Source of the DNA: Bacillota bacterium
GTDB lineage: Bacteria; Bacillota; Sulfobacillia; Thermaerobacterales; Thermaerobacteraceae
Length of the DNA: 6,868 nt
Direction: 5' to 3'
NCBI GenBank assembly: GCA_003242195.1
Contig: QGUQ01000101.1
Coordinates: 1-6,868 of the forward strand
In this document: positions 1-4,961 of the stretch, one piece after another
Numbering within the stretch: the first letter of the stretch is position 1
How the letters are laid out: the number at the start of each line of letters is the position of its first letter
Made by a program: the position numbers and the translations under genes
The notes under the pieces: generated by a model
Told to the model about the DNA's origin: nothing
The model's input: the letters and a program-made list of their open reading frames with translations, nothing else
Database searches by the model: none

Positions 1-22
1 GGAAAGGCGAGGATCACCCTCG

Positions 23-562
23 ATGAACTGCGACGGGCAGCGTACCCTCCAACGCCTGCACGAGGAGCTCCGACGCCCACTGACCGGTTGGGAGTGGCTC
101 CTTGAAGCCGTTGCCCTGGGCGGTTTGGCGACCGCGCTGGGCATCGTCGCTGCCAGCTGGCGCACCCTTCCTGCCCGTATCCCGACGCATTTCCTCTTCA
201 CCGGCCGCGACCCGGACTACCGCGGCGATCCCCTCGAACTCCTGTTCTTCCTGGGAATCCAGGTGGCGGTCTACGCCCTGCTCACCGGCAGCCTCCGCCT
301 ACCGCCGGAGTTACTGAATCACCCCCATCCCATGACCGGGGAAGCCATCCCTCGGTGGGCAGCGGCCATACGCTTCGTCCTGCGGGGAACAAAGGCGTTC
401 TTGATGTGCTTGCAAGCCCACCAGGTGTGGCTTGCCACCGCGGTGGCGCGCGGCCACGCCGCCGGGTCAGGCCGGTGGGTGGAGCCGTCCCTGGTCGCCT
501 TGCCGGTCCTGCTGATCACGGTCATGTGGCTGGCGGCCCGGCCCCATCGCCGGCTCCGGTAA
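23..562 (+). CDS. DUF1648-type small integral membrane protein
   Basis: A 179-residue hydrophobic protein with four probable membrane helices, at about residues 26-45, 71-92, 117-143 and 154-172. Between helices 1 and 2 lies LPARIPTHFLFTGRDPDY (residues 49-66), which fits the DUF1648 signature (roughly LPxxIPxHfxxxGxxD). This domain is known from the N-terminal part of SdpI, the immunity protein against the SDP toxin of Bacillus subtilis, but most DUF1648 proteins have no known role, so immunity is only a possibility. The C-terminal SdpI part is not recognisable. The ATG at 23 follows the purine-rich GGAAAGGCGAGG at 1-12. No in-frame stop lies upstream inside the window, so a start further left cannot be excluded. 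The gene is convergent with lysA, 79 bp away. The family call is fairly firm; the function is unknown. Confidence 0.75.
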   Translation: MNCDGQRTLQRLHEELRRPLTGWEWLLEAVALGGLATALGIVAASWRTLPARIPTHFLFTGRDPDYRGDPLELLFFLGIQVAVYALLTGSLRLPPELLNHPHPMTGEAIPRWAAAIRFVLRGTKAFLMCLQAHQVWLATAVARGHAAGSGRWVEPSLVALPVLLITVMWLAARPHRRLR

Positions 563-573
563 AGGCGGGGCCA

Positions 574-602
574 GGGGCCCGCTCCGGGAAGACCCGGGCC
601 CC
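574..602. terminator. Possible bidirectional terminator hairpin between convergent genes
   Basis: GGGGCCCG (574-581) and CGGGCCCC (595-602) form an 8-bp, all-GC stem with a 13-nt loop in the 79-bp gap between the DUF1648 gene and lysA. The position suits transcription termination from both sides. No T-run follows on + and only a TTT follows on -, so it is not a classical rho-independent terminator and could be a chance stem in GC-rich DNA. Confidence 0.35.
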
Positions 603-641
603 AGCGGATCCCGGGGAGAGCCACGTGAGAGCGACGCCCCC

Positions 642-1979
642 TCATTCGTTGCTCTGAAGCGACGGAGGAATGCGGTCATGCCGCAGCAGGTCCTCGTAGG
701 TCTCCCGTTCCACGATGATCTCCGCCTCACCGTCCCGTACCAGGACCATCGCCGGCCGCGGGAAGCGGTTGTACTGGCTGGACATGCTGTAGTTGTAGGC
801 CCCGGTGGAGAAGACGGCCACCACGTCACCCGGTTCCACCACCGGCAGATCCAGCTCGGGAATCACGATGTCCCCCGACTCGCAGTACCGCCCCACCAGG
901 CAGACCCGCTCGCGCGGTTCCTCCAGCGGCCGGTTAGCCAGAACGGCGGAGTAGAGGGCCCGGTACAGGGCGTAGCGCGGGTTGTCGGCCATGCCGCCGT
1001 CCACCGCCACGTAGGCCGGAATGCCGCGTACCCGCTTGACGGAGCCGACGGTGTACAGGGTCACGCCCGCCTCGCCGACGATGGACCGCCCCGGCCCCCG
1101 GATCCGTCCCGGGACGGGCGGCCGGGCTCCCCCCCCCCCCCCCCCCCCGGCGGCCCGGATGCGGCGGACGGTTTCCTCGATGGAGGGTGGTTCGTCCCCG
1201 GGCACGTAGCGAATGCCCAGGCCGCCCCCCAGGTCCAGTTCCCTCATGACCTGGCCGGTGCGCTGGTGGGCCACCGCCGCCAGATCCATCATGATGCGGG
1301 CGGCCTGCTCCCACGGCTCGACGGCCAGGATCTGCGACCCAATGTGGCAGTGGAAGCCGTACCACTCCAGGTAGGGCTCGGCCAGCGTGTGCTCCAGCGC
1401 CTCCAGGGCCTGGCCCGTGGCCAGGTCGAAGCCGAACTTGGACTCCTGCTGGCCGGTACGGATGAACTCGTGGGTATGGGCCTCCACACCCGGGGCGACG
1501 CGCAGCAGGACCCGCACCCGGCGGCCGAACCGGCGCGCCATGGCGGCCAGCCGCTCCAGCTCGTGGAAGTTGTCCACGACCACGCGGCCGACGCCGGTTT
1601 CCACCGCCAGGCGCAACTCCTCGTCGCTCTTGTTGTTCCCGTGGAGGAGCACCCGCTCGGGTGGGAATCCCGCAGCCAGTGCCGTGTGCAGCTCGCCTCC
1701 GGAGACCAGGTCCAGCCATAGCCCCTCCTGGTCCACGATGCGCAGGACGGCCTGCGTGCAGAGGGCTTTGGCGGCGTAGGCGATCACGCCCGCCCCCCCC
1801 ATGGCCTCGCGGTAGGCACGGCAGCGGACACGTACCGCTTGTTCATCCAGCACGTAGAGCGGCGTTCCGAACCGCTCCACCAGATCCATGGCGTCGGCGC
1901 CGCCGATCACCAGATGGCCGCGCTCGTTGGTCACCACCGGCGGCCAGGACGTGCGCTGCTGGAGTCCCTGCTGCGGCAA
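642..1979 (-). CDS. lysA: Diaminopimelate decarboxylase
   Basis: PLP enzyme that decarboxylates meso-diaminopimelate to L-lysine, the last step of the pathway, in the cytosol as a dimer. The start chosen is TTG at 1979-1977, seven bases after a strong AGGGGAGGA (1995-1987). This gives 445 residues, close to B. subtilis LysA (439). The frame stays open upstream to an ATG at 2114, but those extra 45 residues look non-coding. Motifs visible: YAAKA with the PLP lysine (K71), HIGS (212-215), the GGGLGI phosphate loop (about 251-256), CESGD with the active-site Cys (366-370), and GAYNYSM (393-399). Two oddities sit together: residues 278-284 are seven glycines from a 20-base homopolymer, and the usual EPGRS reads GPGRS (295-299), losing the Glu. 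Both flanks remain in frame, and the spacing across the tract equals that in B. subtilis LysA as I recall it. Divergent from the rsgA remnant. Confidence 0.95.
   Translation of the reverse strand: MPQQGLQQRTSWPPVVTNERGHLVIGGADAMDLVERFGTPLYVLDEQAVRVRCRAYREAMGGAGVIAYAAKALCTQAVLRIVDQEGLWLDLVSGGELHTALAAGFPPERVLLHGNNKSDEELRLAVETGVGRVVVDNFHELERLAAMARRFGRRVRVLLRVAPGVEAHTHEFIRTGQQESKFGFDLATGQALEALEHTLAEPYLEWYGFHCHIGSQILAVEPWEQAARIMMDLAAVAHQRTGQVMRELDLGGGLGIRYVPGDEPPSIEETVRRIRAAGGGGGGGARPPVPGRIRGPGRSIVGEAGVTLYTVGSVKRVRGIPAYVAVDGGMADNPRYALYRALYSAVLANRPLEEPRERVCLVGRYCESGDIVIPELDLPVVEPGDVVAVFSTGAYNYSMSSQYNRFPRPAMVLVRDGEAEIIVERETYEDLLRHDRIPPSLQSNE
1129..1148. repeat. 20-base C homopolymer inside lysA
   Basis: Twenty consecutive C on the + strand, read as G in the lysA mRNA. 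It gives six GGG codons plus GGA in the linker that precedes the EPGR motif. The reading frame matches on both sides. Such a long tract is exceptional in a housekeeping gene. It may be a base-calling or assembly artefact (poly-G) or a real slippage-prone site. Confidence 0.95.
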
Positions 1980-2002
1980 CGGTGATTCCTCCCCTGGCGG
2001 CA

Positions 2003-2037
2003 GGGTGGCGCCGGTGACCGGCCGCCGGCATCCACCC
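2003..2037 (-). promoter_or_regulatory. Hairpin in the lysA leader
   Basis: In the lysA mRNA direction, GGGTGG pairs with CCACCC (6 bp; + positions 2037-2032 with 2008-2003). Inside it, GCCGG pairs with CCGGC (5 bp; 2029-2025 with 2014-2010), around a 10-nt loop with a small 2/1 internal loop. The stem ends 7 nt before the lysA Shine-Dalgarno, so it could affect translation or stability. No known lysine riboswitch core is recognisable, and in DNA this GC-rich the stem may be incidental. Confidence 0.3.
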
Positions 2038-2085
2038 CGTTCCGGCACCGTGCGGGCATTGTGAGCGAAGGAACAAGTTTGGGTA

Positions 2086-2114
2086 AAAGTAGCACAGCAT
2101 GGCGGCGGGGGCAA
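2086..2114 (-). promoter_or_regulatory. Candidate lysA promoter
   Basis: On the - strand, TTGCCC (2114-2109) is followed by a 17-nt spacer and TACTTT (2091-2086). The -10 is directly preceded by TGC, an extended -10 feature. Matches to the sigma-A consensus are 4/6 and 3/6. Transcription would begin near 2079, leaving a leader of about 100 nt that contains the 2003-2037 hairpin. This is a weak, position-supported call. Confidence 0.3.
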
Positions 2115-2169
2115 GCCGCCCGTGCCATGGCACCAAGCGCCCCCGGGCCACTCCCCTGCGCACGGTGCC
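2099..2169. repeat. Cluster of dyad symmetries between divergent genes
   Basis: Three overlapping or adjacent inverted repeats. (a) ATGGC+GGCGG (2099-2108) with CCGCC (2116-2120) and GCCAT (2124-2128). (b) The perfect 12-bp palindrome GTGCCATGGCAC (2122-2133). (c) GGCACC and GCGC (2129-2134, 2137-2140) with GCGC and GGTGCC (2158-2161, 2164-2169), around a 17-nt loop. The first overlaps the proposed lysA -35. They could be operator sites or RNA stems; no T-run marks any as a terminator. Confidence 0.4.
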
Positions 2170-2261
2170 CGAGTGTCCTTGGCGTGATCGGCCTGTGGCG
2201 GGCTCGTACCTTCCTGGCTTGGGGAACGCTCGCGATGGGCGGCGTTGCGACCCGAAACCTG

Positions 2262-2291
2262 TTGACTGGAACGTGGGTGGCATGGTAGAAA
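2262..2291 (+). promoter_or_regulatory. Sigma-A-like promoter
   Basis: TTGACT (2262-2267, 5/6 to consensus), an 18-nt spacer, then TAGAAA (2286-2291, 4/6). This is the best promoter-like pair I found in the intergenic region. A transcript would start near 2298 and run through the short ORF at 2365 toward the rsgA remnant and perhaps the MFS gene. Confidence 0.45.
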
Positions 2292-2314
2292 GGGTCTGTT
2301 CTTCTCTCAGATCA

Positions 2315-2330
2315 GTGTCACTCCTGACAC
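2315..2330. promoter_or_regulatory. Operator-like inverted repeat GTGTCA-N4-TGACAC
   Basis: A perfect 6-bp inverted repeat with a 4-nt spacer (CTCC). Its centre is about 25 bp downstream of the start expected from the 2262-2291 promoter. That location is typical for a repressor site that blocks early transcription, and it could also form a small 5' hairpin in the RNA. The regulator is unknown. Confidence 0.4.
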
Positions 2331-2364
2331 GCTTTGCCCATCCGCGACGAGAGGGGGGAGGCCA

Positions 2365-2454
2365 ATGCTCATCGTGATGACGGTCACCATGCCAGTTTCG
2401 ATGATGCCCTGGAAAGCAGAAGGCCTCCTGCCTCTCGCCGGCATCCCCCATTAA
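2365..2454 (+). CDS. Possible 29-residue small peptide or leader peptide
   Basis: ATG at 2365 follows the G-rich GAGGGGGGAGG (2351-2361) by only three bases, a close spacing, and the frame ends at TAA (2452-2454). The peptide begins MLIVMTVTMPVSMM, has five Met in its first 14 residues, is hydrophobic at the N-terminus, and ends PLAGIPH. It lies about 70 nt downstream of the best promoter on this strand and of the operator-like repeat. It could be a leader peptide for downstream genes, a small membrane peptide, or chance. An imperfect hairpin (GATGCC 2403-2408 with GGCATC 2440-2445, inner AGGC/GCCT) lies in its second half. No known family recognised. Confidence 0.3.
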   Translation: MLIVMTVTMPVSMMPWKAEGLLPLAGIPH

Positions 2455-2656
2455 TTCCCCGACCCATCGATTTTTCTCCCACGGGCCGCGGTAGTAGGCG
2501 GGGCGGTGCGAGGCAGGGGCCGGTGGTTCGATCGGCCTGCGATGACACCGCGCCACGGGCGGGTGCCAGAGCCGCTGGGATCCAACCGATGGCCCGTTCC
2601 GTGGATGCCATCGCCCGGCATTCGCCTGTCACGGCGGTTACGGGGGGAGAAACCCG
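2455..2656. other. Leader region before the rsgA remnant, no gene seen
   Basis: About 200 bp with no convincing coding sequence on either strand. It holds a TTTTT at 2471-2475 without an adjacent strong stem, and ends with GGGGGGA (2642-2648), the ribosome site of the next reading frame. Short resemblances to a T-box and to a tRNA T-arm were examined and rejected. Confidence 0.5.
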
Positions 2657-3267
2657 TTGGAATTCGGACACGTGAACGACGCGTGCCTGGCCCGGCTGGG
2701 CTGGCGCGCAAAGGACACGGCCGCGTTCGCTGCCCGCGCCGCGCGGGGTCTGGTGCCAGCGCGCGTCGTCCTGGATGACGGGCGGTCCTACCGGGTGCTG
2801 GGCACCTTCGGTGAGACCGTTACCTGGTCACCATCTGGGAGGGTGGCGTCCAACCCGTCGTGTTGCTTTCCACGGCCGACCTGTGCCCCGATGTCAGACC
2901 TCTCCAGCGCGCCGTCCGGGAAAGAGCACCCGGTGTACCAGTGCTGGCCGTCAGCAGCCTGCGTGGCGAGGGTGTGGACGAAGTCCGGAAGCTGCTGACC
3001 CCTGGGACGACGGCAGTGGTGCTGGGGAGCTCCGGTGTGGGCAAGTCAACGCTGATCAATACGTTGCTTGGCGAAGAACGGCTGCCAGTGACCGAGGTAC
3101 GGCAGCGGGACCGGCGTGGGCGGCACACCACCGTTCAGCGCTGCCTGGTGGCGCTTCCGGATGGAGGCCTAATCATCGATACCCTGGGCCTGCGGGAGCT
3201 GGTGCCGTGGCAGGGGGATGAAGGCCTGGGGCGGGCCTTCGCCGACATCGAGGAACTGGCTGCCTGA
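2657..3267 (+). pseudogene. rsgA: Decayed ribosome small-subunit GTPase RsgA (YjeQ family)
   Basis: Remnant of the circularly permuted GTPase that acts in late 30S subunit maturation. TTG at 2657 with GGGGGGA eight bases upstream opens a typical N-terminus (LARLGW...GLVPARVV...YRVLG). Homology stops near 2811-2817 and resumes in another frame at DRYLVTIWEGGVQPVVLL (2815-2868). About 75 residues, the rest of the OB domain and the first GTPase strand, are missing. The remaining GTPase part keeps the P-loop GSSGVGKST (3025-3051). However, the G4 lysine is lost (STAD for T/NKAD), switch I reads DRRGRHTTVQ instead of DGRGRHTTTH, and G3 reads DTLG instead of DTPG. The frame stops at FADIEELAA, so the C-terminal zinc domain (Cys/His cluster) is absent. 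Several independent lesions argue for true decay, not one sequencing error. An intact copy presumably exists elsewhere. Confidence 0.88.
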
Positions 3268-3313
3268 CCGAAACCATGACCGACATGATGAAGGATGGGG
3301 TTGAAAAGTCGAC

Positions 3314-4732
3314 ATGAACGTTGCTGGTCGCTGGAGGACAGTTGTCCCCTCGCATCTTCCGCGGCCGATCTGGGTACTGGCCGCAGGGCAGGTGGTGGAC
3401 TCGTTCGGCAGCGGGCTGGTCTTCCCGCTGACCACCCTCTACGTGGTGCACGTCCTGGGCCGCGATCTCACCTGGGCGGGGACCGTGTTGTCGCTGCATT
3501 CGCTACTGGCGACGGTGATGGTGGGTATCGGCGGGCGGCTCGCCGACCGCCTGGGCCGCAAGCCCCTCCTCCTGACGAGCCTGGTCAGTTCGGGGGTGGT
3601 CTCTTTCCTCATCGGGCTCTGGCCGGTCGCAACGGCGTATGCGGTCCTCATGGTCCTGTTCGGAATGACGGTGAGCCTGTACCGCCCGGCCTCCCAGGCG
3701 CTGGTGAGCGACCTGGCCCCCGGGCGGGAGCGCCAGGTCTTCAGCCTGCTCTACATGGCGCTGAACCTGGGCGTCGCCCTGGGCGCGGCCGCCGGTGGCT
3801 CGCTGGTGGCGGCGTGGTCGTACCGGGCGATCTACTGGGCCGACGCCCTGACCTTCTTCCTTTCCGCGGTGCTGGTCGCGTGGGGCGTGCCCGACACCTT
3901 CCGGAAGCGCTTGCTGACCCGACGGCGTCATGGGGCAGCTCTGCCGGGCACGGGGAACGCAGCGGGCAACTCGCCCGTCACATCATTGGGGGAGCAGAGA
4001 AGGACCACGGGTCGAACCGCTCCGACCGGCGGCCCGGAGCGAGTAAGGGAACCGGCTACCGCTCCCGCCTTCGGGGCGGTAGGGCAACGGGGCCCTCGGT
4101 CAAGGCGACTCGACGACCTCTACCAAAGCGGCCTGCTGTCTGTCGTGATCCTGGGTCTGGCCAGTCTCGGCCTGTGGTTCGTGTACGCCCAGCTTCAGAC
4201 GGTCCTGCCGGTGACCATGAGCGGCCTGGGTTTCAGCGAGGCCGCCTACGGGATGTTGTGGTCGCTGAACGCCATCCTGGTCGTGGTCCTGACGCCGGTC
4301 CTGTCAACCCTGGCGGACCGGCGGGGGTGGTCTCTATCCGGCCTGCTCCAGTCTTCGGCCGTGGTCCACGCCGCCGGCTTCGCCATCCTGTTGCTGGCTG
4401 GAGATCGCCCGGTGTACGGGTGGTTTGTCCTGGCGATTGTCGTGATCACCGTCGGGGAGGTGCTCCAGGCCATCTCCTTCTCGGCCACGGTCGCCCGCAT
4501 CGCACCCGAGGACCTGCGGGGCACCTACCAGGGGCTGGCCGGCATGCTGACCTCCCTCGGCTGGGTGGCCGGACCGCTGCTGGGCGGCGCCATCGCCGAT
4601 GCCTGGGGTACCACGGCCCTGTGGGCGGTAACGGTCGTCGTGCCCCTTTGTGCCTTGCTGGGCTACCGCATGGCCGACGCGGTCGGGACCACCCGTTCGG
4701 GGGCGCCGCGGCATGCTTCGATGAAGGCATGA
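3314..4732 (+). CDS. MFS exporter, DHA1 drug-efflux type
   Basis: A 472-residue membrane protein with about 12 helices in two halves. It is probably a proton-driven exporter of drugs or other small molecules; the substrate cannot be told. The loop after helix 2 has the MFS motif A, GGRLADRLGRK (73-83). A weaker counterpart STLADRRGW (331-339) stands in the second half. Helix 5 is Gly-rich (LGVALGAAAGG, 152-162), as in antiporters, and helix 11 carries GPLLGGAIAD (420-429). The cytoplasmic loop between helices 6 and 7 is long and low-complexity (about 194-267, basic and Pro/Gly/Thr-rich). ATG 3314 is the only good in-frame start, since a TGA lies at 3302-3304. The nearest G-rich site (GGATGGGG, 3292-3299) is 14 bases away, a weak ribosome site. 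The gene begins 46 bp after the rsgA remnant and may share its transcript. Confidence 0.9.
   Translation: MNVAGRWRTVVPSHLPRPIWVLAAGQVVDSFGSGLVFPLTTLYVVHVLGRDLTWAGTVLSLHSLLATVMVGIGGRLADRLGRKPLLLTSLVSSGVVSFLIGLWPVATAYAVLMVLFGMTVSLYRPASQALVSDLAPGRERQVFSLLYMALNLGVALGAAAGGSLVAAWSYRAIYWADALTFFLSAVLVAWGVPDTFRKRLLTRRRHGAALPGTGNAAGNSPVTSLGEQRRTTGRTAPTGGPERVREPATAPAFGAVGQRGPRSRRLDDLYQSGLLSVVILGLASLGLWFVYAQLQTVLPVTMSGLGFSEAAYGMLWSLNAILVVVLTPVLSTLADRRGWSLSGLLQSSAVVHAAGFAILLLAGDRPVYGWFVLAIVVITVGEVLQAISFSATVARIAPEDLRGTYQGLAGMLTSLGWVAGPLLGGAIADAWGTTALWAVTVVVPLCALLGYRMADAVGTTRSGAPRHASMKA
4018..4082. repeat. Two hairpins within the MFS central-loop coding region
   Basis: CGCTCCG (4018-4024) pairs with CGGAGCG (4035-4041) around a 10-nt loop. 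Then CTACCGC+CCCG (4056-4062, 4064-4067) pairs with CGGG+GCGGTAG (4072-4082), 11 bp with one bulged T and a 4-nt loop. Both sit in the part coding for the low-complexity cytoplasmic linker and share the core CCGCTCC. They may be an in-frame palindromic insertion or a chance product of biased composition. Confidence 0.5.
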
Positions 4733-4938
4733 TGGTTGTCCCCACCACCCCCTCCCTTGAGCCCGTAGCCCCTTGCCACGCGGGTGCCGGGCAGGCTCTT
4801 GCAGCCCGCCACGCGCCCGCATGGGCTACGTGCAATGTAACAATCGCCGAGTGGCACCTAGGTTACGCGAAGGAAGACGTGGCCGGGAATGGAGTCGTTC
4901 TGTTGGTGAAATGGTCCACTGAGGCCGGCGGCAGTTGA
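4729..4938 (+). CDS. Doubtful 69-residue ORF overlapping the MFS stop
   Basis: ATG at 4729 overlaps the TGA of the MFS gene as ATGA, the usual arrangement for translational coupling, and the frame ends at TGA 4936-4938, 23 bp before the next gene. The protein has no signal peptide and no recognisable domain; its second half includes EWHLGYAKEDVAGNGVVLLV. By eye, G or C at third codon positions is only moderately frequent, and the middle of the ORF coincides with the strong 4764-4830 stem-loop. Both points suggest it may be non-coding. Lactococcin-972-type peptides are expected beside the next gene's family, but this sequence lacks their Sec signal and does not resemble them. Confidence 0.2.
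   Translation: MMVVPTTPSLEPVAPCHAGAGQALAARHAPAWATCNVTIAEWHLGYAKEDVAGNGVVLLVKWSTEAGGS
4764..4830. ncRNA. Long three-segment stem-loop of unknown role
   Basis: Nested pairing: CGTAGCCC (4764-4771) with GGGCTACG (4823-4830), 8 bp; GCGGG (4780-4784) with CCCGC (4816-4820), 5 bp; CGGGC (4788-4792) with GCCCG (4804-4808), 5 bp; terminal loop 11 nt. The internal loops are asymmetric (8/2 and 3/7 nt). The direct repeat GCCACGCG occurs on each arm (4775-4782 and 4808-4815). It lies just after the MFS stop and before the membrane-protein gene. No U-tract follows, so it is not a standard terminator. It may be a structured leader, an mRNA-end stabiliser or a palindromic repeat unit. Confidence 0.45.
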
Positions 4939-4961
4939 AGCTGAAGGGGAACGGGGGACGA

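Noticed and set aside
1129..1148. Reading the poly-C tract as a frameshift that makes lysA a pseudogene
   Set aside because: Conserved LysA sequence continues in the same frame on both sides with normal spacing, so the gene is open as written.
678..1721. 347-codon open frame on + opposite lysA
   Set aside because: It is antisense to a clear LysA and shows no domain; long shadow frames are expected in GC-rich genes.
1980..2114. 45-residue N-terminal extension of LysA from the ATG at 2114
   Set aside because: It lacks similarity to LysA and has no good ribosome site; the TTG at 1979 has a strong one and gives the normal family length.
2471..2475. TTTTT as the end of a rho-independent terminator
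   Set aside because: No stable GC stem lies directly upstream; the nearest inverted repeat (2403-2445) ends 25 bases before it.
2525..2533. GGTTCGATC resembling a tRNA T-loop
   Set aside because: The flanking bases do not form the T-arm stem, and no acceptor, D or anticodon arms can be placed.
2541..2552. GATGACACCGCG resembling the T-box motif GGTGGCACCGCG
   Set aside because: It has two mismatches, and no specifier stem or terminator/antiterminator pair could be recognised around it.
2334..2675. 113-codon + frame and overlapping - frames across the intergenic region
   Set aside because: Their products are Arg/Pro-rich without domains, and they overlap the promoter-like and leader elements; they look like GC-rich chance frames.
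3295..4938. 547-codon open frame overlapping the MFS gene in another frame
   Set aside because: The overlapping frame encodes a clear MFS transporter with helices and motif A; this one is low-complexity Arg/Gly/Pro-rich. Only its last 69 codons are discussed separately.
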